Assembly: GCF_000022565.1 (NCBI RefSeq)
Contig: NC_012483.1
Span: forward strand, 3,348,001-3,412,000
DNA length: 64,000 nt
Source: Acidobacterium capsulatum ATCC 51196
GTDB taxonomy: Bacteria > Acidobacteriota > Terriglobia > Terriglobales > Acidobacteriaceae
Direction of reading: 5' to 3'
Numbering within the stretch: position 1 is the first letter of the stretch; each line of letters opens with the position of its first letter. The notes beneath the pieces were generated by a model. The model did not search any database and was not told the origin of the DNA. It was given only the letters and a program-made list of their open reading frames with translations. Positions 51,448 through 61,100 of this stretch are shown here, piece after piece. The translations under genes were made by a program, and so were the position numbers.

Positions 51448-53499
51448 TTGCATCGCTCTTTGCTACGCCGTGTTGGGCTGCCGGCCGGTACGGCGCTCTT
51501 GATGGTTGCATCCCTTTTGCCCGGCGAGATATGCCGGGCGCAAAGTCCACGCTCCATTTCGTCTCACGAGACGGGGGGCGCGTTCCCCAAAGACCGGCCG
51601 CCGTCATCGCAGGCGGCTCCTGTGGCCCCTGTTCCGGTCCCTCTCGATCCTTCCATTGCGAGCCCGCTCCTGCGCGATCCGGCAGCTCGAAATCAGGAGA
51701 TATTGCGTCATCTGAATGCGGTGCTGCGTTACTGGCGGCAGGCAGAATCGCCCATGCAGAAAGTGGGCGAGCCGAGCGATCTGATCTATCGCAATCAGGT
51801 TGTGGATGACGCCGCCAATATTGCAATGGGTGCATTTCAATCGGCGCAGGCCGAGGCTCTCCTGTTGCAGCCGTATGAGCAGCAAAGCGCTTCGAGCGCG
51901 GAACCCTCCCGGATGCAGCGCATTCAGGCGCTCAGAATGGAAGTCGCGCAGCGCGTTACCAGTCTCAAGCTGCAAGAGAGTATTCTCCTGCGCCAGTCCG
52001 CGGTAGCCCGAGGCCCTCAGGTACAGAAGATTCAGCAGGCGTTGCAGCAGGTCCAGGGCGAAATGGAACTGAACAATGCGATTGCCGATGCATTGGTTCG
52101 CCTGACAAAGGACTCCCGAACAAAAGGAGTGACTGCGCTGGAGAGCCAGGTGAAACAAGTAGAAGCTACTGCACCGGATCTGACGAATCTCAAAATTCGT
52201 CTTGCCGCTCCCACGCTGGAGAGCCTCTCAAGTGCCCGGGATGGCGGTGTGATCACAAAAGCGCAGGTGCTCTTCTCGCTACTGAATACACGCAGCTCTC
52301 TCGACCGGCTTCTGGATACCACTGGCGATCTGCGCCAGCAGGTTACGGAACTTCGCCAGCCTTTGATTCTTACCCTGCGGGCAACGGTGGCGCGAGGCGA
52401 GCAGATGGTGAAAACGCCGTCGCCGTCCGAGGCGGCAGCTGCGGCGAAACCATCCAGGGCGAAGAGCGGATCGCTCAATGATACTGCGAATGTGCGCAAG
52501 CAATACGATGATCTGACGCATAACTTCCAGTCGATCGTTGCGGCCTCGGTGCCTTTGAGCAATGAGTTGCTGGAGCTGGACCAGATGCAGGCGGCACTGC
52601 AGTCATGGCGTGCCTCTGTGGATGAGGAGTATCGCGAGATACTTACCTCGCTACTGACCCGGGTAGCCGTTATAGCTGCGGCTCTGATTCTGATTTTTGT
52701 GCTTGGCACGATCTGGCGTCGCATAACGGCCCGCTATGTGACAGACCTGCGCCGCCGGCGTCAGTGGACCGTGCTGCGGCGGCTCATCATGGGCTTCTTG
52801 ACAGGCATCATTCTGATCTTTGGCTTTGTGACTCAATTCAGTTCGCTGGCGACGTTTGCCGGCTTCATTACCGCGGGCCTCGCCGTCGGACTGCAGACCA
52901 TTCTGCTCTCTCTTGCTGCCTACTTTTTCATCATCGGGCGCTACGGTGTTCGTGTGGGCGACCGCATCACGATTGCCAATGTGACCGGAGATGTCATTGA
53001 GGTAGGGCTGCTGCGCTTCTACGTGCTCGAAGTCGCGTCCAATGGCAGCTTGTCGGAAGCTACCGGACGGATCGCTATCTTTTCCAACGCAATTCTCTTC
53101 CAGGCGCTCACTCCTCTTTACAAGCAATTGCCGGGCACGGAATATACATGGCATCAGGTCATCGTGAAGCTGGCCTCAGACAAGGACTATCGCACGGCCG
53201 CGCAGCGCATGATCGAGTGTGTGCAGCAGATTTACGAAACCTATCGCACTCATGTGGAACATCAACATCGCGCGATGGAAAATTGGATGGACATGCCACT
53301 AGATCCTCCGCATGTGCAATCGAGCATTCAGCTACTGGATGGTGGACTTCAGCTCTGGATTCGCTATCCGGCGGCACTGCGGAGAGCGGCTGCCGAGGAT
53401 CAGAAGCTATCAGAAGCCCTTCTGCAGTTGATTGCTTCTGACGAAACCGTGCGTGCCGCGGTCGTGAATCCTCCCGTGATTCAAGCTTCTACAAAATAG
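51448..53499 (+). CDS. Mechanosensitive ion channel (MscS family) with long periplasmic N-terminal domain
   Basis: The product has about 683 residues. The chosen TTG at 51448 has GGAGG ten bases upstream and directly precedes a signal peptide (RRVGLPAGTALLMVASLLPGEICRAQ); the frame is open to 51118 but without homology. A helical, coiled-coil-like periplasmic region of about 380 residues precedes two or three membrane helices. The MscS core follows (FAGFITAGLAVGLQTILLSLAAYFF, in part; YGVRVGDRITIANVTGDVIEVGLL, in part). A cytoplasmic beta/alpha domain ends the protein. It resembles the large MscK-like members that relieve hypoosmotic stress. Confidence 0.88.
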   Translation: MHRSLLRRVGLPAGTALLMVASLLPGEICRAQSPRSISSHETGGAFPKDRPPSSQAAPVAPVPVPLDPSIASPLLRDPAARNQEILRHLNAVLRYWRQAESPMQKVGEPSDLIYRNQVVDDAANIAMGAFQSAQAEALLLQPYEQQSASSAEPSRMQRIQALRMEVAQRVTSLKLQESILLRQSAVARGPQVQKIQQALQQVQGEMELNNAIADALVRLTKDSRTKGVTALESQVKQVEATAPDLTNLKIRLAAPTLESLSSARDGGVITKAQVLFSLLNTRSSLDRLLDTTGDLRQQVTELRQPLILTLRATVARGEQMVKTPSPSEAAAAAKPSRAKSGSLNDTANVRKQYDDLTHNFQSIVAASVPLSNELLELDQMQAALQSWRASVDEEYREILTSLLTRVAVIAAALILIFVLGTIWRRITARYVTDLRRRRQWTVLRRLIMGFLTGIILIFGFVTQFSSLATFAGFITAGLAVGLQTILLSLAAYFFIIGRYGVRVGDRITIANVTGDVIEVGLLRFYVLEVASNGSLSEATGRIAIFSNAILFQALTPLYKQLPGTEYTWHQVIVKLASDKDYRTAAQRMIECVQQIYETYRTHVEHQHRAMENWMDMPLDPPHVQSSIQLLDGGLQLWIRYPAALRRAAAEDQKLSEALLQLIASDETVRAAVVNPPVIQASTK

Positions 53500-53513
53500 A
53501 TTGCTCCAACCAG

Positions 53514-53546
53514 ACATGGCAGCAGGACGAGTGCCTGCTGCCATGT
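53514..53546. terminator. Bidirectional terminator between mscS-like gene and metE
   Basis: A perfect 13-bp stem (ACATGGCAGCAGG / CCTGCTGCCATGT) with loop ACGAGTG lies between the two convergent stop codons and is followed by GGTCTTTA. Confidence 0.85.
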
Positions 53547-53551
53547 GGTCT

Positions 53552-55828
53552 TTACGCGCCGGCTTCCTCTCGCAGCCGCTCCGCCGCCGCGCACAAGTTG
53601 GTGAGCGCGGCTATGGTCTCCGGCCACTTGCGTGTCTTCAACCCGCAGTCCGGATTCACCCAGAGCTGCCCGGGCTTGAGCACCCGCGCGGCGAGCCGCA
53701 GCAATTCGTGCATCTCTTCCACGCTGGGTACGCGCGGCGAGTGAATGTCATACACGCCGGGCCCGATCTCATTCGGGTATCCATGCTCGCGAAACGCGTC
53801 GAGCAGTTCCATGCGCGACCGCGCCGCCTCCATGGAGATTACGTCCGCATCCAGCGCCGCAATCGACGGCAGCACATCCTCAAATTCGCAGTAGCACATG
53901 TGCGTATGAATCTGCGTTTCGTCGCGCACGCCGCTTGTGGCCAGCCGGAAGGCCTGCACGGCCCACTCCAGATAGGCCGCCCAGTCGGCGCGGCGCAGCG
54001 GAAGCCCCTCGCGCAAGGCCGGTTCATCCACCTGAATGATGCGAATGCCGGCGGCCTCCAGATCCTGCACCTCGTCGCGCAATGCCAGGGCGATTTGCCA
54101 GGCGATCTGCTGCCGGGGAATGTCATTGCGCGGAAACGACCACTGCAAAATCGTGATGGGCCCCGTCAGCATGCCTTTCACCGGGCGCTCGGTCAGGGAC
54201 TGCGCATAGCGGCTCCACTCCACCGTCATCGCGCGCGGCCGCGACACATCGCCAAAGATCACCGGCGGCTTCACGCAGCGCGAGCCATAGCTCTGCACCC
54301 AGCCGTTTTGAGTGAATGCGAAGCCCTCTAGAAATTCGGCGAAGTACTCCACCATGTCATTGCGCTCGAACTCGCCATGCACCAGCACATCGAGCCCGAT
54401 GGCCTCCTGCTGCCGGATGCACTGCGCGGTTGCCTCGCGCAAAAACGTCTCATATTGCCCGGCCGTCTCATGCCCGTGCTTGTGCGCCGCGCGATGCTTG
54501 CGCACCTCCGATGTTTGCGGAAACGAGCCAATGGTCGTCGTCGGAAAAAGCGGCAGTCGGAGCTGGTCCCGCTGCACGCGCGCCCGCTCGGGATAGGCTG
54601 ACGACCTCGTGAAGTCGCTTGCCTTCAGCGCGTGCAACTGCGCCCGCACGGCGGCGTTGGTTGAGGATTCGGCCGCGGCGCGGTCCTGGATCGCTGCCGC
54701 ATTTTCTGCAGCAGCGGCTGGGTCGCCCGTGGCCAGCGCTGTCAGTTCAGCCAACTTTTCTTCGGCAAAGCGTAGCCAGCCGCGCATCCGTGCGGGCAAT
54801 TGCGTTTCGCCGCGCAGAGTATGCGGCACGTGCAGCAGCGAGCAAGACGGAGCAGCGATCACTCGCGCCTGCCCGAGTTTGCGGGCGGCCTGCCGCAGCA
54901 TGGCGTCAGCAGCGGAGAAATCAGTCAGCCAGATGTTGCGGCCATCCACACAGCCCACGCTCAAAACCTGATCCGGGTGCAGGGCGTCGATCACTTCCTC
55001 TATCTGCTCGGGAGCGCGCACCGCATCCACATGCAGCCCTGCCGTATGGGCGGCAATCGCCAGTGGAAGATTGTCGCCCAGCCGCTCAAAGTAGGTGGTG
55101 AGCATCAGCTTCACCGGGCTCAGGGCGAATGCGGCATAGGCTTTCCGGAAGATCTCCGCTGCGCCTTCCGGCAAATCCGTGGCGAGAATGGGCTCATCCA
55201 TCTGCACCCACTCCACGTTTTCTGCGGCAAGCTCGGCCAGAACCGCCTGATAGGCGGGGATCAAGCGATCTGTAACTGTGAATGGGTCAAATGCGTCTAC
55301 ACCCTTGCCCAGAAGTAAAAGTGTCAGAGGGCCAATCAATACCGGGCGGGTTTCAATTCCGAGCGCACGTGCCTCCCGCACCTCGCCGAGCAGTTTGGCG
55401 CTGTTGATTTTGAAGGAGAGTCCTTCGCTCCACTCCGGCACCAGGTAGTGGTAGTTGGTGTCAAACCATTTCGTCATTTCCATCGCGGTTTGCTCGCGGC
55501 TGTTGCGAGCCATGGCGAAGTAGCGTGGAAGTGTAACCGTGTCTGTGCCGAATCTTTCCGGTGTCGCCCCCAGCAGCACCAGCATGTCGAGCACCTGGTC
55601 GTAGAGCGAGAAGTCGTTGGAGGGAATGAAGTCGATGCCGGCGGTCTTTTGCAACTCCCAGTGGCTCTGACGTAGTTGCCCCGCGACATTTTGTAACTGT
55701 TCTTCAGTGCATTTACCGGTCCAGTAATCTTCGAGTGCAAACTTCAGCTCGCGCTGCTGGCCCATGCGGGGAAACCCAAGATTGGCGGTCTTGAGCGAAA
55801 GGGAAGTCGATGCTTCATCGGTGGCCAT
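53552..55828 (-). CDS. metE: Cobalamin-independent methionine synthase
   Basis: Transfers a methyl group from methyltetrahydrofolate-triglutamate to homocysteine in the cytoplasm. The 758-residue product has the two barrel halves typical of MetE, the start NLGFPRMGQQRELKFALEDYW (in part), and the zinc ligands in THMCYCEFEDVLP and VNPDCGLKTRKW. AAGGAG lies nine bases before the ATG. A cobalamin riboswitch in its leader implies that the gene is shut off when B12 is available, so a B12-dependent MetH is expected elsewhere. Confidence 0.96.
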   Translation of the reverse strand: MATDEASTSLSLKTANLGFPRMGQQRELKFALEDYWTGKCTEEQLQNVAGQLRQSHWELQKTAGIDFIPSNDFSLYDQVLDMLVLLGATPERFGTDTVTLPRYFAMARNSREQTAMEMTKWFDTNYHYLVPEWSEGLSFKINSAKLLGEVREARALGIETRPVLIGPLTLLLLGKGVDAFDPFTVTDRLIPAYQAVLAELAAENVEWVQMDEPILATDLPEGAAEIFRKAYAAFALSPVKLMLTTYFERLGDNLPLAIAAHTAGLHVDAVRAPEQIEEVIDALHPDQVLSVGCVDGRNIWLTDFSAADAMLRQAARKLGQARVIAAPSCSLLHVPHTLRGETQLPARMRGWLRFAEEKLAELTALATGDPAAAAENAAAIQDRAAAESSTNAAVRAQLHALKASDFTRSSAYPERARVQRDQLRLPLFPTTTIGSFPQTSEVRKHRAAHKHGHETAGQYETFLREATAQCIRQQEAIGLDVLVHGEFERNDMVEYFAEFLEGFAFTQNGWVQSYGSRCVKPPVIFGDVSRPRAMTVEWSRYAQSLTERPVKGMLTGPITILQWSFPRNDIPRQQIAWQIALALRDEVQDLEAAGIRIIQVDEPALREGLPLRRADWAAYLEWAVQAFRLATSGVRDETQIHTHMCYCEFEDVLPSIAALDADVISMEAARSRMELLDAFREHGYPNEIGPGVYDIHSPRVPSVEEMHELLRLAARVLKPGQLWVNPDCGLKTRKWPETIAALTNLCAAAERLREEAGA

Positions 55829-55964
55829 TTGGTTCTCTCCTTGTTACATGAAAGAACCACCCATGCGCAGGCACACCCCTGGGGCATGCATGAATCACCG
55901 TTCCAATCCACGAGAGCGGCATTCTCGGCGCACCCATGGTCAGCGTCCAGCGCTTCCATGGTGG

Positions 55965-56145
55965 TGGCGGCAGGCCGGTATTCGGACTCTGGGCAATCTA
56001 CCGGATGGCCGCTTCCCATCTCCTGAGGAGACAGTGCTTGGCTTGCGCCGTGCCACCTTTCGTTCCCATCACCGCTGCGGGACAGCGCCGGATTTACACC
56101 GGCTTCCCGTTTAACAGATCGCCCGTGAGCGATCTGACCTGCACG
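55965..56145 (-). promoter_or_regulatory. Cobalamin riboswitch in the metE leader
   Basis: Read on the minus strand, the element shows GGGAAGCCGGTGTAAATCC, then GCTGTCCCGCAGCGGTGA. After these come GCACTG, a second GGGAAG, and a B12-box-like segment GAGTCCGAATACCGGCCTGC. These are the conserved core elements of AdoCbl-type riboswitches. The outer P1 pairs GCAGG with CCTGC near both ends. It sits about 140 bases upstream of metE; a second hairpin (CCATGG...CCATGG) lies between it and the start codon and may mask translation. The exact ends are approximate. Confidence 0.9.
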
Positions 56146-56215
56146 CTCCCAGTCTACTGAAAAGCATGCCCGGGTGCGCGATTCCCGTGCATCCGGGCGG
56201 GCTTGGTGAGGGTTG

Positions 56216-57109
56216 TTAGTGCGCAGCTTGCGCAGGAGTGGCAATGGCGTTGAGCCGCGCCAGCACTTCGGGGGCCAGCACAAGATCGGCAGCCGCCAGG
56301 TTCTCACGCAGGTGTGCGAGCGATGACGTGCCGGGAATCAATAGAATGTTGTCTGCACGATGCAGCAGCCATGCGAGCGCGACCTGCATGAGGCTCGCGC
56401 CCAGCTCTGCCGCTACGGCCGAGAGTTCGTCCGACTGCAGGGGCGTGAATCCGCCGAGCGGGAAGTAGGGCACATAGGCGATGCCGTCTTTGCCCAGAGC
56501 GTCGATCCACGCATCTTCGGTGCGATGCGCGAGATTGTAATGGTTCTGCACGCAGACGACGGGAGCGATCTTGCGGGCCTCTTCCACCTGCGAGGGCGTA
56601 GCGTGGCTCAGCCCGAGGTGCCGGATGAGCCCCTTGCGCTGCAGTTCCGCCAGTGCGGTGAAGCGTTCTTCTATCGACTCCTCTTTGGGGACGAAGCGGT
56701 CGCCCATCAGGCGGAGGTTCACGACGTCGAGCACGTCCACGCCCAGGTTGCGCAGGTTGTCGTGCACGCCCTGCTGCAGATCTTCGACGCTTTGCGCGGG
56801 ATTCCAGGAGCCGTCTTCGCCGCGCCTGGCGCCCAGTTTGGTCACGATGGTCAGCTCTTTGGGATAAGGATGCAGCGCCTCGCGAATGATCTGGTTGGTC
56901 ACATGCGGGCCATAGAAATCACTTGTGTCGATGTGGTTCACACCCGCGTTTACTGCCTCGCGCAGCACGGCCACGGCCTGATCCCGATCCTTTGGCGGGC
57001 CGAAGATGTGCGGCCCTGAAAGCTGCATGGCGCCATAGCCCATGCGATGCATCGTCACGTCGGTGCCGGATAGTGTGAAGGTACCGCCCAGCTTCTTTGC
57101 CTCAGTCAT
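56216..57109 (-). CDS. pdxI: Aldo-keto reductase, PdxI (pyridoxal reductase)-like
   Basis: The 297-residue NADPH-dependent barrel has Asp61 and Tyr66 (HIDTSDFYGPHVTNQIIREAL, in part) and Lys91 of the AKR catalytic tetrad. NLRNLGVDVLDVVNLRLMGD stands where other AKRs have their His. The FGPPKDR and FYGPHVTNQ segments, the VVNLR motif and the C-terminal LLIPGTSSLAHLRENLAAADL match, from memory, E. coli PdxI (YdbC), which reduces pyridoxal to pyridoxine. It is divergent from a TetR gene with palindromic sites between them, so TetR-regulated expression is likely. Confidence 0.8.
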   Translation of the reverse strand: MTEAKKLGGTFTLSGTDVTMHRMGYGAMQLSGPHIFGPPKDRDQAVAVLREAVNAGVNHIDTSDFYGPHVTNQIIREALHPYPKELTIVTKLGARRGEDGSWNPAQSVEDLQQGVHDNLRNLGVDVLDVVNLRLMGDRFVPKEESIEERFTALAELQRKGLIRHLGLSHATPSQVEEARKIAPVVCVQNHYNLAHRTEDAWIDALGKDGIAYVPYFPLGGFTPLQSDELSAVAAELGASLMQVALAWLLHRADNILLIPGTSSLAHLRENLAAADLVLAPEVLARLNAIATPAQAAH

Positions 57110-57145
57110 ACATGCTCTCCAAGCCCTCGCAGAGGGCGGTTGATT

Positions 57146-57188
57146 GCAGAAACTTTCTGCTTCCTGTGTTTAGATGAAGCTATCTTCA
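57146..57188. promoter_or_regulatory. Candidate TetR operators between pdxI-like gene and tetR
   Basis: The 95-base divergent intergenic region holds a perfect 15-bp palindrome GCAGAAA-C-TTTCTGC (57146-57160) and a second TGAAG-CTAT-CTTCA (57175-57188). The first has the size and symmetry of a TetR-family operator. Confidence 0.55.
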
Positions 57189-57204
57189 GGTTTGGAGTTC
57201 GCAT

Positions 57205-57834
57205 TTGCCCCGCGCCACAAAAGCTACACTGCAACCGCGTAAACAGCCCGCTCAACAGCGCTCGTCGGAAACAGTAGAGGCGATTTTGCAGGCGACCATT
57301 CAGGTTTTGGTCGCCGTGGGCAAAGAGCGTCTCACCACGACGCGCGTGGCACATCGCGCTGGAGTTTCCGTCGGCACGCTGTATCAGTACTTCCCAAACA
57401 AGAGCGCGCTGCTGCAGGCCACGTTGCGACGTCACATTCAAGGCGTGCAAACGGCTGTAGAGCACGTGTGCCGTCTAGAGCGGTCGCGGCCGTTGCCGGA
57501 CATGACCACTGCGCTGGTGGACGCCTATCTCGGTGCCAAGATGCGCAACGTGAAGGAGAGTGCGGTGCTCTACTCGGTCAGTTCGGATGTGGATGGCATG
57601 GCTATTGCTCAAGCTGCGGGGAAGCGGGTGCGGCATGCATTGGCTGAAATGTTCGCGACCGCACCGGAAGGCCTGACGAAAGAGCCGGAACTTGTGGCTT
57701 CGGTGGTTTCGGCCGCGCTGAATGGTATCTCGCGCCGCCTGCTTGAGTCGAAGTCTCCGGAGCGGCATCTGCCTGTGCTGCGCGAGGAGCTGCTGACGCT
57801 GCTGCATGCGTATCTCAGAACGTGCGTGGGCTGA
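57205..57834 (+). CDS. TetR-family transcriptional regulator
   Basis: The 209-residue product has a TetR N-terminal helix-turn-helix (SSETVEAILQATIQVLVAVGKE, RLTTTRVAHRAGVSVGTLYQYFPNKSALL, in part) and an all-helical ligand-binding domain. The start is a TTG with GGAG seven bases upstream. The divergent aldo-keto reductase gene 95 bases away and two palindromes between them make that gene the likely target. The ligand is unknown. Confidence 0.9.
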   Translation: MPRATKATLQPRKQPAQQRSSETVEAILQATIQVLVAVGKERLTTTRVAHRAGVSVGTLYQYFPNKSALLQATLRRHIQGVQTAVEHVCRLERSRPLPDMTTALVDAYLGAKMRNVKESAVLYSVSSDVDGMAIAQAAGKRVRHALAEMFATAPEGLTKEPELVASVVSAALNGISRRLLESKSPERHLPVLREELLTLLHAYLRTCVG

Positions 57835-57949
57835 GGGCAGACATCGGACGAAACGGTGTAAGGAGTGCCGGAGATGGTGCCCGGGGCGCTGGGAAATGGA
57901 GGTGTTTCCTGCGAGATGCCCGGGCCTGGCGGCGTGCTGAGATTGTTTC

Positions 57950-57979
57950 TTGACAATCCCCTGGGCGGGAAGATATTGT
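57950..57979 (+). promoter_or_regulatory. Promoter for the TonB-dependent receptor
   Basis: A consensus TTGACA (57950-57955), an 18-base spacer and TATTGT (57974-57979) lie about 140 bases before the receptor start. The -35 is perfect. Confidence 0.65.
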
Positions 57980-58003
57980 TCGTCCCATTAAAACAGACCC
58001 TTT

Positions 58004-58079
58004 GAAATCGTTTACATATGGTTCGCTAGGGCGCGATGCATTTGAGAAAACGTTTGCGAGTGAATGCAAGCGTTTACAT
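58004..58079. promoter_or_regulatory. Three CGTTT motifs, probable LacI/GalR-type operators
   Basis: AATCGTTTAC, AAACGTTTGC and AAGCGTTTAC share the pattern AANCGTTTRC. Their CG centres are 42 and 20 bases apart, close to whole helical turns. They lie downstream of the receptor promoter, where a bound repressor would block transcription. The second contains a perfect 8-bp palindrome AAACGTTT. Confidence 0.55.
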
Positions 58080-58118
58080 AAAAGTCCGGAAATTATCACT
58101 AACTATTGAGGTCAGAAA

Positions 58119-61100
58119 TTGCGAAAGATCATACAAATTCTCTTGCTTCTCATGAGCCTGGGCACTGCGGCTGCCTTCGGGCAGGAGTTCACGGGACTGG
58201 TGACCGACCAGAGCGGTGCGGTAATTCCGCACGCAAAAATCACCGTTCATAACCAGGACACGGGCGTTGATCTGCAGACCATCACAACTGCGGCTGGGAA
58301 TTATACGGTTCCTTACCTGACGCCGGGGCACTATTCCGTTTCGGCCGAGGCGCAGGGCTTCAAGATAGAAAACAAAATCGACATTAATCTGCAGGTTGGC
58401 AAAACGGCGGTGATCAACTTTTCGCTGGCGGTTGGCGCGACCCAGCAAACGGTTACCGTAAACGCGGACCAGGCCCTGCTGGATAAGGGACGGGCCGATC
58501 AGGGGGAAGTTGTTGGACAGGAACGGGTGACGCAGTTGCCACTCAATGGCGGCGATCCCGGAATGCTGTCGACATTGATGGCCGGCGCTATCTGGACTGG
58601 TTCCGCGCAATGGCAGCGGCCCTTTGACGATACGCAGGCGAATCTATCCGTGAATGGCGGGGGAGGCGGAAATACCGCCTTGATGCTGGATGGTGTGACC
58701 AATTCAGCCGCGAGCACGAACAATTCAGGCCAGGCGAAGATCGCCTATGTGCCCCCAACGGATGCGGTGAAGGAATTCAAGATCATCACCAATCCCTATG
58801 ACGCGAAGTACGGGTTGTTTGCCGGCGGTGTGGAAGACGTGGTGCTGAAGTCAGGAACAAACGACTTTCACGGCGACGTGTATGAGTTTGCCCGGCGGAC
58901 CTGGCTGGATGCCAATACATGGCAGAACGACTATGACATTCACACCGCGCTGCCAGGCACGGATACGAGGCCTTACGCGACCCCCGATATGAAGTGGGAT
59001 CAGTGGGGAGGATCTTTTGGTGGCCCGGTGCTGATTCCCAAACTCTATAACGGAAGAAACAAGTCTTTCTTCACGATCGTGTATCAGAATTTCAACGAGG
59101 TGGAACCCAATACCATCACCGAGTCGGTCCCGAGTCCTCAGTGGAAGACAGGCGACTTTTCCAATCTCGTGTATTGGAACGGGTCGGGATATTCGCCGAT
59201 CACTATTTATGACCCTCTCTCGATTCATCAGAATGCGAACGGGCAGTGGGTACGCGACGCGTTTGGACCCAGCGACCCTGTGAATCCGAGTGCGCGCAAC
59301 GTGATCCCAATGTCGCGTATCAATCCGATGGCGGAGAAGATTATCTCCCTTTATCCCAGTCCGAACACGGCTCCTCCTGGAGGTTCCAATCCATTCGCCA
59401 ACAACTACACGGTGCCGGGCAATGACACTGACATCTACCGGAATGTGCTGGCGCGGTGGGATGAGGTGATCTCACCGAATGACCGCTTCAGTATTTTGTA
59501 CGGCTATTGGGAGCGCGAGGAGCATCGCAGCTTTGATGGCTTCACCGGGCCGGAGCAGGAGGGTCAACTGCCGCATGGCGAGCGCAGCAACACCTTCACC
59601 TTTGAAGAGACACACGTATTTACTCCGAATCTGGTCTTCAATTTCCGGGCGAATGTAGGTGTGCGCGCGGACTACACTTTCAACGGCCCGCAGTATGACC
59701 CCACCAATCTTGGGTACAGCGCACAGCAGCTTGCCGAGATGGGGCCGGCGGCACAGAAGGAGTTCCCCTATCTCGACATCAGTGAGTTCGCGAGCATGGG
59801 AACGGACAGCAATGGCCAGACGATCAGCAACCAGCTATCCCTCCTGCCCTCTCTTACATGGGTCAAGAATACGCAGACCATCAACATGGGCCTCGACGTG
59901 CGATTCATGCAGAGTGCGGACAACATCGTTCCGGGCGGTAATAACTTCTGGATTGACCGAACCTGGACGCAGTTCAATTGCGGCAGTTGCGGATCATGGG
60001 ATCCTGCAAGCGGCAATTCCATCGCGTCGTTGCTGCTTGGCAATCCCACCTCGGGCAGTGATGCGATCAACGTGCCTACCTTCTGGTCATCGCATTACTG
60101 GGCTCCTTTTGTGCAGGATGACTGGAAGGTGAGCCGCAAGCTGACGCTCAATCTCGGGATACGGTGGGACTTTTTGCCCGCTGAGACCGAGCGGCACAAT
60201 CGTGGCAACTACGCGTTTGACACCACTGCGGTGAACCCCATCAACAGCGAGGTTTCCGTCCCCGGATATAACCGGATTCTGGGTGGCGTCACCTATCTGG
60301 GCGTGAATGGAGCGCCGCGCGCACCTTACAAACTGGATCTCACCAATATCCAGCCGCGCGTCGGCTTTGCTTACGCCATTCATGACAAGACGGTGATTCG
60401 CGGAGGCTTTGGAGAGTCGATGCGCGCTCCGCAGAATGCGCCTTCCACCTTCGGCTTCAGCGCCAGTACGAGCTACATTGCGTGTGATCCGGATCATCCG
60501 GGATGCACGTATCCCAATCTTGCCAATCCGATATCCAATCCCTACTCGTCGGTGGTGCAGCCGGCGGGCGCTTCGGCCGGGATGCGGGAGATGCTGGGCC
60601 AGGGGCCGTGGTTCCTGAACCCGCACTACAGAACCCCGAGCTTCTGGAATTACTCACTCGGAATTCAACATCAATTTCTCAGAAATAACATCGTCAATAT
60701 TGCCTACGTGGGATCACAGCTTTTCAACGGCGACAGCAGCGATAACATCAACCATCAAAATGCGGCGGCCTATGTCACGTGCAATCCGCAACAAGGCGGC
60801 CGCATTGAGAATTGCAGCAATAACAACGTCAGCAATCCGTTCAAGGGCGTGAATGGCTTTCAGGGGTCGAGCGACTACAGCGCCTCGACCATCAGCGCTT
60901 TGGATCTGACCCGTCCGTTTCCTGAGTTTGGAGATGTGATTGAGTATCAGTTGAATGACTCGCACACCTGGTACAACGCACTGCAGTTGACGGCCATGCA
61001 TACCTGGAGCGGCGGATTTGTGCTGCATGGTACCTGGACGTGGTCCAAGACCATGGACTCCGGCGGCTGGACGGATGAGACGTATCGTGTTCCCTACCGG

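Noticed and set aside
56216-57109. Loss of the catalytic His in the aldo-keto reductase as a defect
   Set aside because: The VVNLR motif at this site is, from memory, also found in active E. coli PdxI, so it is a subfamily feature.
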